A stretch of 64,000 nt of DNA from Megaustenia siamemsis (taxonomy: Eukaryota > Mollusca > Gastropoda > Stylommatophora > Ariophantidae). Below the pieces are notes generated by a model, which saw nothing but the letters and a program-made list of their open reading frames with translations, had not been told where the DNA came from and did no database searches. How positions within the stretch are numbered: position 1 is the first letter of the stretch; the number at the start of each line of letters is the position of its first letter. A program made the position numbers and the translations under genes. Where the stretch lies: NCBI GenBank assembly GCA_032433765.1, contig JAVIAB010000008.1, positions 37,707,491 to 37,771,490 of the forward strand, given 5' to 3'. Below are positions 22,251-33,529 of the stretch, in pieces.

Positions 22251-22937
22251 TCATCCTTGAGTGCCGTCTCCGCAACGAAGGTTGGCTACCATGGAGCGCC
22301 ATTCTGCTCTATCTCTTGCTTTGATGGTGCAGGTTGTCATCGGTTGATTTGTCCATCTTTTGATGTTACTCGTCCATGTTAATCTTGGTCTGCCTCTGCC
22401 TCTTTTACCTTGTATTTTCTCCGCCAGGATTACTTTCATTAGGCTGTTGTGTCTTTTAACATGGCATAAGAATCGCATTTGTCTTGTTCTAATTGTGTTT
22501 AGTAGTTCTCTTTTCATTTTTAGTTGTTTTAAGACTTCGTCGTTTGTTTTCTTTTCCTTCCATCCAATTCTACCTATTCTTCTATATATCCACATTTCAA
22601 AGGCTTCAATTCTCTGTTCTGTTTTCTTGTCTAATGTCCATGTTTCAGCACCATATAGGAATATTGAGAAGATGTAACATTTTGCTATTCTTAGTTTTAG
22701 CTCTGGTGTTATTTGTTTTGATGTTAGTATGTCCTTCTTGACATTAAAATTACTTTGTGCCATTCCTATTCTTTTGTTTATTTCAGTTGTAAATTTTCCA
22801 TCACTGGTTATAGTATGTCCAAGATAGTTGTAGCTCTGAACTGTCTCCAGGTCTATTCCTTCAATTTTGATATCCACTTGTGGGTTTTGAGTATTTTCTT
22901 TGTTTATGATCATAGTTTTAGTCTTTTTGATATTCAT
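22251..22937 (-). mobile_element. LINE C-terminal region, 228-codon open frame (KMKRELLNTI family)
   Basis: Reads SYNYLGHTITSDGKFTTEIN, YGAETWTLDKKTEQRIEAFE, WIYRRIGRIGWKEKKTND, LKMKRELLNTIRTRQMRFL and KIQGKRGRGRPRLTWTSNIK, through to a natural-looking end after LRCGDGTQG. This is the region C-terminal of reverse transcriptase in an RTE-like LINE. The copy is 5'-truncated near 22950 and is open throughout, so it is fairly young. Confidence 0.88.
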
Positions 22938-23569
22938 ATCTAGTCCATCAAGAAATATAATAATTCTTTGAAAAATATATATTTAAATGTTGCATTATAT
23001 TTACAGGCATGGTTCGTTCTAACATATCAAACTTAAATGCATAAAAGTGGTCTACCGTTGAATTGTTGATGAAAATGTTAATATTAACTTTTATTGTAAA
23101 GAAAAATAAAAGTTATCTTGGTTTAATTATATGGGAAGCAACTCCAATTATTTTAATAGTTAAGAATTCTTTATACGTCGATATATTGTAATTGTAAATT
23201 GTAAAAACTTTTAATCATATGGATATTGTTTCCCAGAAAAAAAAGTTCTCATAAAATGTGCAAGCTCTTTAAAAATTTCTATAGCAAATTGCAAGTGCTA
23301 AAGTGTTAAAATAAAGACATGTACCTATTCCTAATTTGTGGTTGGAAATATTAATTATTTATAAATTCTCTCAAAAATTAAAAGTTATCTTCCTTTGATC
23401 ACAGAAAAGTCAACTTGAGTCTTAAATAATAAAACGAGGCTGTATTAAGAACGGTGCAGTGAACATATTTTTGAAATTACGTGAAATTGTATATCAAATT
23501 TGTGTCTAGATACTACTGCTGTTGGCTGGCTTGTATTAGGTAAAGAAGCTGTTCACGCGATGAAGCTGT

Positions 23570-23665
23570 GTTCAGTTTACAGCATGTGTTCAAAATATCC
23601 AGCACAGGCCTCAAGACATTCTGAGACTTGTCTCTTACTATTTTCGAAAACCTTCTGGATCTATA
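23570..23665 (-). pseudogene. mariner-like transposase C-terminal remnant
   Basis: The minus strand reads KVFENSKRQVSECLEACAGY then FEHML, matching KVFANMERRITTCLEARGGH then FQHML at the C-terminus of the pseudogene at 31889. The same remnant is in copies B (about 25717-25812) and C (about 27857-27952), so it was present before the triplication. Confidence 0.75.
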
Positions 23666-24114
23666 TATCTATCTTTCGTTCGCCTGAAGTATTGTCTATA
23701 ACTGCAATGTCGTTTCTTGTATAAATGTTACCGTCTTTTCTCATTCTTACAGTGGTGCATATAGTCTTGTCTGTAGTGTTGTATTAATGGCATAAGTGGA
23801 CTTTCCTCAGTCTACCATATTCAGTGCATTCTTGAAATATGCGTTCCGCTGTCTGGGGCGCCTGTCCACATGCACATGTAGTTGAGGTACCGATATTGAA
23901 TTTTGTAGACACGTGACTGTGGAGTCAGTCATGTGTGTCCTCTTCTAATGCTCATAATGATAAATTATTCCCATCTATTCATGTAATGAAATACATCCTG
24001 ATTTGGAGCATTTGTTCTTCTGATTGATTTGATTATCTGTATCTTATGATGGTATGCAACCGGCGCATCTGGTTGTGTGCCTGTTACACCTTTTTATGAA
24101 AGCTGATCTGCTTT

Positions 24115-24324
24115 CTAGTTTCCTGGTATTCCATAGTGAGATGGGATCCACTGCAGGGCAATCCTATGGTGTTTGTAGAGTTCAGTCAATAAAGTTTGCA
24201 GATGTAGCAACTTTCTGGATTGCAGTGCCTGGAGTACTGATCTTGCATCTGTCAAAAGCTCCACAGGCTGTGTGCTAAGATTACTGTTCAACAGTTTTTC
24301 TATTGCCAACTTTATTGCTTGCAT
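24115..24324 (-). mobile_element. LINE RNase H fragment (copy A)
   Basis: VELLTDARSVLQALQSRKL and LQWIPSHYGIPGN match the conserved DARSVLQAL and WIPSHxGIPGNE motifs of LINE-encoded RNase H. It ends abruptly after PGN. Confidence 0.8.
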
Positions 24325-24902
24325 TTTTGCATCGTAATTGTGATACTATTTCCCTGTTGCTATTTTTTCCATATCCCTAGTGTTATTTTTTGGGTACTCT
24401 ATGTAGACCCCTGCTCCACCTTTCTTTTCTATATATTGATCATGTCACCGCACAGAGACATTATAAACACTAGATATAACACTTGTTACTACAAGTTTAA
24501 TAAACTATTCAGAACTTGATTCTCAATTTAAACATAAAAAAAGAATGACTATCTCTCTATTTTAATGCTTGAGATATAATTGTCTATCGCTATTTTCATA
24601 ACAGGATTTTAAGCTGCTTTCATTTCCATATTAGCATTATTATCTGTTTCTTTTTTAATAGTAGGACTTTTAAATGTATCTCTTTTCATACTTAGATTTT
24701 AAACTGTTTTTATCTTCTTGCTAGTATTTTAAATTGTCTCTCTGGTCATTCTAGCATTTTCATAAGGTTAACTTTTGATGCTAGAAATATAAACTCTCTC
24801 AACTCCTACATTTTAATCTCTAACTATCAATGCTAGAAATTTAAAATGATTCTCTCTAATTCTCTTTCTTTTATCTATATCTTAATGTTTAATATATATA
24901 AC

Positions 24903-24954
<52 letters not shown>

Positions 24955-25120
24955 TGTTAGTCTTTATAAACTGCCACTCTCTCTCTCCAGTGACACGAAT
25001 TATGTTCAATTGTCTATCTCCAACTCCTCTCCCTTTTTCTACTACAATTTTGAAATTTAAACTGCATAGTATAATAATAGTTTTTTAAATATATATATAT
25101 ATATAACATTATCTCTTCTA

Positions 25121-27049
25121 GAATATATATTTAAATGGTGCATAATATTTACAGGCATGGTTCGTTCTAACATATCAAAATTAAATGCAAAAAAGTGTTC
25201 TAACGTTGAATTGTTAATGAAAATGTTAATATTAACTTATATTCTTAAAAAATTAAAAGTGTTCGTGATTTAATTAAAAGGGAAGTAACTCCAGTTATAT
25301 TAATAGTTAAGAATTCTTTATACGTCGATATATTGTAATTGTAAATTGTCAAAACTTTTATTTATATGCATATTTTTACACAAAAAATAATGTTATCATA
25401 AAATATGCAAGATTTGTGAAAATTTCTATAAGAAATTGCAAACCCTGAAGTATCAAATTAAAAGAACAGTCCCTTTGCTTAATTTGTGGTTGCAAATATT
25501 AATTATTTATAATTTCTCTTAAAAATTAAAAGTTCTCTTCCTTAGCCACAGAAAGGTCAACTTCTGTCTTAAATAAGAAAACGAGGCTGTATTAAGTACG
25601 GTGCAGTGAACATATTTTTGAAATTACGTGAAATTGTATATCAAATTTGTGTCTAGATACTACTGCTGTTGGCTGGCTTGTATTAGGTAAAGAAGCTGTT
25701 CACGCGATGAAGCTGTGTTCAGTTTACAGCATGTGTTCAAAATATCCAGCACAGGCCTCAAGATATTCTGAGACTTGTCTCTTACTATTTTCGAAAACCT
25801 TCTGGATCTATATATCTATCTTTCGTTCGCCTGAAGTATTGTCTATAACTGCAATGTCGTTTCTTGTATAAATGTTACCGTCTTTTCTCATTCTTACAGT
25901 GGTGCATATAGTCTTGTCTGTAGTGTTGTATTAATGGCATAAGTGGACTTTCCTCAGTCTACCATATTCAGTGCATTCTTGAAATATGCGTTCCGCTGTC
26001 TGGGGCGCCTGTCCACATGCACATGTAGTTGAGGTACCGATATTGAATTTTGTAGACACGTGACTGTGGAGTCAGTCATGTGTGTCCTCTTCTAATGCTC
26101 ATAATGATAAATTATTCCCATCTATTCATGTAATGAAATACATCCTGATTTGGAGCATTTGTTCTTCTGATTGATTTGATTATCTGTATCTTATGATGGT
26201 ATGCAACCGGCGCATCTGGTTGTGTGCCTGTTACACCTTTTTATGAAAGCTGATCTGCTTTCTAGTTTCCTGGTATTCCATAGTGAGATGGGATCCACTG
26301 CAGGGCAATCCTATGGTGTTTGTAGAGTTCAGTCAATAAAGTTTGCAGATGTAGCAACTTTCTGGATTGCAGTGCCTGGAGTACTGATCTTGCATCTGTC
26401 AAAAGCTCCACAGGCTGTGTGCTAAGATTACTGTTCAACAGTTTTTCTATTGCCAACTTTATTGCTTGCATTTTTGCATCGTAATTGTGATACTATTTCC
26501 CTGTTGCTATTTTTTCCATATCCCTAGTGTTATTTTTTGGGTACTCTATGTAGACCCCTGCTCCACCTTTCTTTTCTATATATTGATCATGTCACCGCAC
26601 AGAGACATTATAAACACTAGATATAACACTTGTTACTACAAGTTTAATAAACTATTCAGAACTTGATTCTCAATTTAAACATAAAAAAAGAATGACTATC
26701 TCTCTATTTTAATGCTTGAGATATAATTGTCTATCGCTATTTTCATAACAGGATTTTAAGCTGCTTTCATTTCCATATTAGCATTATTATCTGTTTCTTT
26801 TTTAATAGTAGGACTTTTAAATGTATCTCTTTTCATACTTAGATTTTAAACTGTTTTTATCTTCTTGCTAGTATTTTAAATTGTCTCTCTGGTCATTCTA
26901 GCATTTTCATAAGGTTAACTTTTGATGCTAGAAATATAAACTCTCTCAACTCCTACATTTTAATCTCTAACTATCAATGCTAGAAATTTAAAATGATTCT
27001 CTCTAATTCTCTTTCTTTTATCTATATCTTAATGTTTAATATATATAAC

Positions 27050-27095
<46 letters not shown>

Positions 27096-27261
27096 TGTTA
27101 GTCTTTATAAACTGCCACTCTCTCTCTCCAGTGACACGAATTATGTTCAATTGTCTATCTCCAACTCCTCTCCCTTTTTCTACTACAATTTTGAAATTTA
27201 AACTGCATAGTATAATAATAGTTTTTTAAATATATATATATATATAACATTATCTCTTCTA
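25121..27261 (+). repeat. 2.14-kb tandem unit, copy B
   Basis: Head-to-tail with A and C. It differs from A over most of its length mainly in the TC-run length (27054-27092) and a few bases. It contains the same mariner and RNase H fragments. Confidence 0.95.
26262..26471 (-). mobile_element. LINE RNase H fragment (copy B)
   Basis: Identical in translation to the fragment at 24115-24324, carried along by the tandem duplication. Confidence 0.8.
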
Positions 27262-28498
27262 GAATATATATTTAAATGGTGCATAATATTTACAGGCATG
27301 GTTCGTTCTAACATATCAAAATTAAATGCAAAAAAGTGTTCTAACGTTGAATTGTTAATGAAAATGTTAATATTAACTTATATTCTTAAAAATTAAAAGT
27401 GTTCGTGATTTAATTAAAAGGGAAGTAACTCCAGTTATATTAATAGTTAAGAATTCTTTATACGTCGATATATTGTAATTGTAAATTGTCAAAACTTTTA
27501 TTTATATGCATATTTTTACACAAAAAATAATGTTATCATAAAATATGCAAGATTTGTGAAAATTTCTATAAGAAATTGCAAACCCTGAAGTATCAAATTA
27601 AAAGAACAGTCCCTTTGCTTAATTTGTGGTTGCAAATATTAATTATTTATAATTTCTCTTAAAAATTAAAAGTTCTCTTCCTTAGCCACAGAAAGGTCAA
27701 CTTCTGTCTTAAATAAGAAAACGAGGCTGTATTAAGTACGGTGCAGTGAACATATTTTTGAAATTACGTGAAATTGTATATCAAATTTGTGTCTAGATAC
27801 TACTGCTGTTGGCTGGCTTGTATTAGGTAAAGAAGCTGTTCACGCGATGAAGCTGTGTTCAGTTTACAGCATGTGTTCAAAATATCCAGCACAGGCCTCA
27901 AGATATTCTGAGACTTGTCTCTTACTATTTTCGAAAACCTTCTGGATCTATATATCTATCTTTCGTTCGCCTGAAGTATTGTCTATAACTGCAATGTCGT
28001 TTCTTGTATAAATGTTACCGTCTTTTCTCATTCTTACAGTGGTGCATATAGTCTTGTCTGTAGTGTTGTATTAATGGTATAAGTGGACTTTCCTCAGTCT
28101 ACCATATTCAGTGCATTCTTGAAATATGCGTTCCGCTGTCTGGGGCGCTTTTTAATGCTTGAGATATAATTGTCTATGCTATTTTCATAACAGGATTTTA
28201 AGCTGCTTTCATTTCCAATTAGCCTTATTATCTGTTTCTTTTTTAATAGTAGGACTTTTAAATGTATCTCTTTTCATACTTAGATTTTAAACTGCTTTTA
28301 TCTTCATGCTAGTATTTTAAATTGTCTCTATGGTCTTTCTAGCATTTTCATAAGGTTAACTTTTGATGCTAGAAATATAAACTGTCTCAACTCTCTTAAC
28401 TCCTAAATTTTAATATCTATCTATTAATGCTAGAAATTTAAATGCCTCTCTCTAATTCTCTTTCTTTTATCTATATCTTAATGTTTAATATATATAAC

Positions 28499-28556
<58 letters not shown>

Positions 28557-28560
28557 GTCT
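27262..28560 (+). repeat. 2.14-kb tandem unit, copy C with internal deletion
   Basis: Follows B closely to the sequence CTGTCTGGGGCGC at about 28148, then jumps to the equivalent of about 26706. It therefore lacks roughly 700 bp, including the RNase H fragment. The remainder is a little more diverged and ends in a TC run (28502-28558). Confidence 0.9.
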
Positions 28561-28649
28561 TAGACTATCGTGTGTTCTCCATTTCCCACAAGCTTTATTA
28601 ATTCTCTATCCCTCTCATTATCCACATTAACGCTATGTTTATATTTCTC

Positions 28650-29080
28650 TCATTTGATATATGCAAGAAGAGTTTCTTGTCACACTATTTTTAGCACTGT
28701 CCAACTCGTCAGTAGTGGACAGACATACACGAGTATAGACACACCAGACCTGACAAGCGATCAGAAATGAAGAACTGAGAAAAAAGCTAGGAATAGCCTC
28801 CGCCATAGAATATATAAGGAAACAACAGATAAAATGGTTTGGCCGCGTGACAAGGCAGAAAGATCAAAACACCAACACAACGAGGCTTCAACAAACGTTG
28901 TGAGAACACCTGATCCAAGGGTCGACCATGAAAAAGATGGATCGATGGAATATTAAAAGCCCTAGGAAACATAACAGCAGCAGAGGCGAACATAAGAGCA
29001 AAAGACCGCAAATTGTATCTCCCCTCGACGCTGAAAGGCAGATGAGAAAGGAAAGAGGAAGAAGAAAGAAAAGTTAACAA
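28650..29080 (+). mobile_element. decayed LINE 3' end
   Basis: Frames give ELRKKLGIASAIEYIRKQQI, KWFGRVTRQKDQNTNTT and a broken tail, which is the C-terminal region of another RTE-like LINE family. Frameshifts near 28898. It ends in an AAT-rich tail at 29082-29097. Confidence 0.7.
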
Positions 29081-29099
29081 AAATAATAATAATAAATAA

Positions 29100-29540
29100 A
29101 ACTACACACCCACATCCACAGTGGGGCCTCGTGCCATGAATTTAATTCGCATCAAGTGACTGTTCAAACTCCGAAATGTTCGAAGTCTGAAAATCAAATG
29201 CTCTCAATTAGAAATACCAGAAAATGAATTAGTTCGTTCCAGGCTTTTAATTCTTTCTCTTTGGTTAAAAAGCACATATGCTTTTGAGTTAAACACAAAA
29301 TGAGCCCACTTCATAGATTCAAAATGATCCTTGCCAATGCCATCCGTTTGCACAAGTTAGGTCCTTAGCTACCAAAGTCACAAACGAAGCCATCAAAATA
29401 AAGACTTTATCTACAGCGAAGGTTAACGAACTGTCAACAAACATTTATGTTCAAACCCTTGAATATATTTTTTAAAATCTGCCAACTCGCTGCAATAACA
29501 GATATCGTGGTGTTTCAAGTAAACATTGCTTAGTCCATGG
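29100..29540. other. intergenic, possible upstream region of the cysteine-rich ORF
   Basis: No element recognised. It separates LINE debris from the ORF at 29588. Confidence 0.4.
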
Positions 29541-29546
29541 CTCGAG

Positions 29547-29554
29547 TATAAATA
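29547..29554 (+). promoter_or_regulatory. TATA-like box, followed by a CRE-like palindrome
   Basis: TATAAATA lies 41 bp before the ATG at 29588, and TGACGTCA (29578-29585) sits between them. The spacing would suit a promoter with a very short leader. Both motifs occur by chance, so this is suggestive only. Confidence 0.3.
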
Positions 29555-29587
29555 AGCTGCCATTTTGGTGCGTCCCATGACGTCATC

Positions 29588-30436
29588 ATGCTTTTTAACC
29601 AAAGACCTTTTTTTTGGGGACTCAAGGAAGATATCCACGATGGAAGAATAAATTGTACCATTGGTCCCATAAATGATTTGCTTCCAGAGGTTTATGATGT
29701 AAACAAAGCAGTTTTGTCATTGCAAGTGAATAATGTCCACACCTATAATTGGTCAGGATTGTGTTGCAGCAGCAGCTTTATAGCGAACACAGAAAACATC
29801 ATAGGATTGTGCTGTTCTGAAACAGCTATGCCATGCTACCCTAGAATTGCCTTTAATGGGATTACTGTGACCACAAACCACTCTCCAAGTGTGTGCCACA
29901 TTTTTACACACCAGAAAGAAATACTGAATATAACAACATCAGGTGCCGTCTGTGATATTAATGACCACAGACCAGGAGCCTCCGGTATGATTGATACAAC
30001 TGTTGCACCAAGCACTTCATCAGCAGAGCCAGATCTATGGAATGTTAATCTGACATTATTCTTGAATGATGTCAAAGTTAATGAGACATCAGAATCGTGT
30101 GGCAGCAGCTACAAGACGGGAGCAGAGAACATCATCAAGTTCTGCTGCTATAAAGGAGACTTGCCTTGCTATCCCAGAATTGCCTTAAATGGGATCACTG
30201 TAGTTGAAAACTTCTCTTCTTGTGTAAACTACACATTCACATCTAAGATTGAATCAGTGAAGGTCACAAAATCATATTCTCTCTGTGGTTTTACTAACTA
30301 CAGGTCAGGTGGCTTTTGTTGGATTGGAAATGATAACTTACCACCACTGTGTGTCTATATGTTTGGAATTGGAGTCATCAACGATGGCCTAACATCATCA
30401 AGTGCTACGACGATCATCATTTTCGGGAGGACGTGA
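29588..30436 (+). CDS. unrecognised cysteine-rich protein with two tandem modules
   Basis: Open for 282 codons in a neighbourhood where nearly every other frame is broken. Two copies of a module of roughly 100 residues are visible. Module 1 (about residues 40-125) has LCCSSSFIANTENIIGLCC, MPCYPRIAFNGITV and later VCHIFT and AVCD. Module 2 (about 155-245) has SCGSSYKTGAENIIKFCC, LPCYPRIALNGITV, then CVNYTFT and SLCG. Shared features are C-x-SS, ENII-x2-CC, PCYPRIA-x-NGITV, a following C...FT, and a terminal C. Paired cysteines and N-glycosylation-type sequons (NWS, NLT, NET, NFS, NYT) suggest an extracellular protein, but no signal peptide follows the ATG. The first coding exon may be elsewhere, for example with an acceptor at ACTCAAG before GAAGATATC (29626), and the last 40 residues may be read-through into intron. 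Function unknown; I do not recognise the family. Confidence 0.6.
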   Translation: MLFNQRPFFWGLKEDIHDGRINCTIGPINDLLPEVYDVNKAVLSLQVNNVHTYNWSGLCCSSSFIANTENIIGLCCSETAMPCYPRIAFNGITVTTNHSPSVCHIFTHQKEILNITTSGAVCDINDHRPGASGMIDTTVAPSTSSAEPDLWNVNLTLFLNDVKVNETSESCGSSYKTGAENIIKFCCYKGDLPCYPRIALNGITVVENFSSCVNYTFTSKIESVKVTKSYSLCGFTNYRSGGFCWIGNDNLPPLCVYMFGIGVINDGLTSSSATTIIIFGRT

Positions 30437-30670
30437 ACTTCCATGGTATATGGTGGATAGGCGGCAGGAACCATTGAAGGCTATGTCTAAAAAGTGTTCC
30501 TTCTTGCAGTTTCCTCATATTCCAAGTCCGGCTTGTTGCAGGAGCTACTGAGTTAAGTGCTCTGTGCACACCGTGAGCTGTGTGTTTCATCCGTTTTGAT
30601 CCTGTTTCGATATCCCGCTTGTTTACGATGAATGATGATATCGTATGACAGGGAACAGTTGGCTGTGTTC
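30437..30670. other. downstream of the cysteine-rich ORF, nothing recognised
   Basis: No feature seen. Confidence 0.4.
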
Positions 30671-30679
30671 ACTTTCTGC

Positions 30680-30880
30680 GCGGTTTCGCCTTATGTCTTT
30701 TGGCGTGTGCTGAGACTGCTACGATGGGGACTACAGTTACCTTTCTTTGTTTGGGAGATGAGTTAGTAATTCGGATTATTCCACTGGCACGGGCGTTTGA
30801 GCAATTATGGATTTTAATTCGTTTGCAGTGATACCGAGGCCTTCCATAACCAATAACCAATAACCAATTCTTTCTCTGCG
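30680..30880 (-). repeat. dispersed repeat also at 63890-64000
   Basis: On the minus strand the sequence around GGTATCACTGCAAACGAAT and CCGTGCCAGTGGAATAATCC matches the plus strand at 63915-63990. The minus frame reads RYHCKRIKIHNCSNARASG. Probably part of a retroelement of unknown type. Confidence 0.6.
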
Positions 30881-30934
30881 AGCATTTCATCATGTTTTTG
30901 CCAACAATTTGGTTGACTGTAGCTTGTTCTTTAG

Positions 30935-31265
30935 GAAGCAAACCAAAAATGATTATGTTGTGAGTCAATGAAGGTTGGCTACCATAGAACACCATTCTAC
31001 TGCATTCATTGATGATACACATGTCAGTGATTTTCCAATCCACCTCTTGATATTGTCAGTCCATTTGAATATCTGCCTGCCTTAGTTTCTTTTCTTCTGT
31101 ACTTTTTCCATTCCTCCTAAGATTCCTTACAGCATATATTATATCTATTTATATGTCCAAATTACCTTATTTGTTTACCCGGATTGTATTCAATAATTGT
31201 TCTCACATTTTAAGTTGCTTCGCAACTTCATTATTTGTGTTTTCTCCATCTACACATCCCGCTGT
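30935..31265 (-). mobile_element. decayed LINE 3' end (KMKRELLNTI family)
   Basis: Minus-strand match to the 3' part of the LINE at 22251-22937 (AAGGTTGGCTACCAT ... CCATTCTACT; then AGTCCATTTGAATATCTGCC). Many stops. Confidence 0.55.
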
Positions 31266-31289
31266 AAATCTACGTTTGGAAGGCTTTAA

Positions 31290-31500
31290 GGAAAGCAAAC
31301 CTGAATAAAATGCTGGCTGAAATCGGATGCACTGGGCCACTGGCGCAGAACACAGTGCAACGTTCTAACGGGTGTTCAATCATAGAGGATCTGGCCACTC
31401 TAAATGTGATGTTCTGTCTGTTGGGGCGATCAACACACAACCTGACAGCTGACTTCACGTGAAAGTCTGGAATCCTACTCTGATTGAGTCCTGATCGCAG
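31290..31500 (-). repeat. dispersed repeat, inverse of 20180-20395
   Basis: Minus-strand copy with TGGGCCACTGGCGCAGAACA and CTGATTGAGTCCTGATCGCA in plus-strand order. It ends exactly at the GATA microsatellite. Confidence 0.7.
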
Positions 31501-31614
<114 letters not shown>

Positions 31615-31719
31615 CTTCATATTTCTTTTCTGCTGATTTATTTATTGTTCATGTTTCTTATCCATATCAGTGTTGAATAGACATACCATTTCACTGTTCT
31701 TAGTTTCAAATTTGGTAAT

Positions 31720-32790
31720 ACAGGGTGTTTTTAAAGTCGCAGTGCAGTGAATTTATACTCTCGGAAGAAAAACGTCACCAGAAATGCGGTTAACTAATGC
31801 GTCACATAAATTGTAAAATATTCAAATATACTTGACTGCTATCGGCGAGTTTATAATGGGTAATGTTGGTATTAACACAATAAAGTGCCTAAAGCATATG
31901 TTGAAAATGTCCACCACGGGCCTCAAGACATGTCGTGATTCGTCTTTCCATATTTGCGAAAACCTTCAGAATAATGTCTGGTGATATTTGTTTAATCTTG
32001 TCTACTATTTCAGTCTTTAGGTCATTAATTGTCTGCGGATTATTTTCATAAACTTTCCCCTTCAATGCCCCCCACAGATAATAATCTGGGGGTGTTAGAT
32101 CTGGTGAACGAGCAGGCCAGATTCCACGTGAAATAATGCGATTTGCAAATATGCTTTCTAAATAATTGAGTGTTGTTGTGGCTGTGTGTTCTGTTGCCCC
32201 ATCCTGCTGAAACCAGGATTCCTTAATTTCCCGTTCTGTATGGTGTGCTATGAACGGTTCCAGAATTAAAGTACGGTAATGTTCTGCATTTATTGTTTCA
32301 TTAAAAAATATAGGTCCTATTATCCGCATACGACTTATAGCGCACCACACTCCGACTTTTTGATCGTAAAGCGGCACTTGATGAAATTCATGGGGGTTTT
32401 CACTGCTCCACAGCCGATTGTTCTGACTGTTCACATAACCGGATAAATGAAACCAGGCCTCATCAGTGAAAAAGTGACGTCAAGGATGGCAGCGCCATGT
32501 TCATAAATAAAATTCTGAAACCACATGCAGTAGTTTAAACGGGATTCATAATCTCTTTCTTGGAGTTGAGACACTTCAGTTAATTTGTATGGACGATAGT
32601 GTAGTTCACTTCTTAAAACCATGTGAACAGAACTCTTAGATATTTGCACCTGTTGAGACAAGTGGTTTAAAGATGCATTTGGACTCATTGTAATTCTGTC
32701 TTGGAGTTCCATAATTTGGTCTTGTGAAATTGAAGGTCTTCCAGATCGGTGGGTGTTTCTTTAATGACTGTGCATTATTTGAAAATCTAG
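31720..32790 (-). mobile_element. mariner-like element, left copy
   Basis: The plus-strand CAGGGTGTTTTTAAAGTCGC at about 31724 looks like a mariner-type terminal repeat at the 3' end of the minus-strand transposase pseudogene. The 5' end of the gene continues to about 32760 (RNTHRSGRPSIS-like). I could not place the second terminal repeat. Confidence 0.65.
31889..32712 (-). pseudogene. mariner-like transposase, one frameshift
   Basis: The N-terminal part (32712 to about 32470) contains a helix-turn-helix SLNHLSQQVQISKSSVHMVL. The C-terminal part (32434 to 31889) contains KVGVWCAISRMRIIGPIFF, WFQQDGATEHTA and GIWPARSPDLTPPDYYLWG. A single-base frameshift near 32470-32480 separates them, and the FFTDEAWFH-type first aspartate lies in the shifted frame. 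By my count 38 residues lie between the second and third aspartates. Otherwise nearly complete and ends in GGHFQHML. Non-functional as assembled, unless the shift is an assembly error. Confidence 0.85.
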
Positions 32791-32878
32791 TTGTTTCAAT
32801 TTATTTATGTAAATCACGCATCATGTACTGCTGTAGCTTGTTCCTTTTTCGGTAAAGTTAAACATATAACATCACTAT

Positions 32879-33429
32879 TCACAAAAGGTATTTGAAATAT
32901 CCACCACGTTTTAGTTGGCAAATATTAATACGTTTTTTCATATTGTCAAAAACCTTACGCAGTATGGGCTGTGTAACATTATTAATGTTGTTGGCGATTG
33001 AAACCTGCAGCTCATCGAGTGTGTGGGGATTGTTTTCGTACACTTTTCCTTTCAGTTCACCCCAGAGATAGTAGTCCATGGGAGTAAGATCAGGAGACCG
33101 TGCAGGCCAAATTCCGCGAGAGATTATACGATTAGCAAAAATTTCATATAAAAATTCCAGTGATTTTACAGCAGTGTGAGCAGTTGCGCCATCTTGTTGA
33201 AACCAAGCTTTTTCAATTTCTGGCTCAGAAAGTTGGGTTACGAATCGCTCCAGTATGTTAATCCTGTATCTTTCTGAATTTATTGTGTCATAAAAGAAAA
33301 TTGGGCCGATTATCCGCTGACGACTCATTGCACACCACACTCCTACTTTCTGATCGTGGAGAGGCACTGGGTGCAATGCATGCTGATTTTCATCACTCCA
33401 AAGACGATCATTCTGCCTATTCACGTACC
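32879..33429 (-). pseudogene. second mariner-like transposase, cut by the gap
   Basis: A related but distinct transposase (VGVWCAMSRQRIIGPIFF, WFQQDGATAHTA, GIWPARSPDLTPMDYYLWG, ending GGYFKYLL) in the same orientation as the left copy and 167 bp from it. It is open from the stop at 32879 to the gap edge. The N-terminal half is hidden or lost in the N run. Divergence from the left copy shows two independent insertions or an old duplication. Confidence 0.85.
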
Positions 33430-33529
33430 NNNNNNNNNNNNNNNNNNNNNNNNNNNNNNNNNNNNNNNNNNNNNNNNNNNNNNNNNNNNNNNNNNNNNNN
33501 NNNNNNNNNNNNNNNNNNNNNNNNNNNNN
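33430..33529. other. assembly gap, 100 N
   Basis: Exactly 100 N, the conventional size for a gap of unknown length. It joins the transposase to a 32-bp array, so real sequence is probably missing. Confidence 1.

Larger units (their letters stand above)
22970..25120 (+). repeat. 2.14-kb tandem unit, copy A
   Basis: First and oldest of three head-to-tail copies. It is divergent from B over 22970-23450 but nearly identical from about 23450 onward. It holds a mariner remnant (23570-23665, minus), an RNase H fragment (24115-24324, minus), a TC run at 24907-24950 and a TA run at 25090-25104. Confidence 0.93.

Noticed and set aside
22360..22943. Plus-strand ORFs rich in F, L and S
   Set aside because: Antisense shadows of the LINE on the minus strand.
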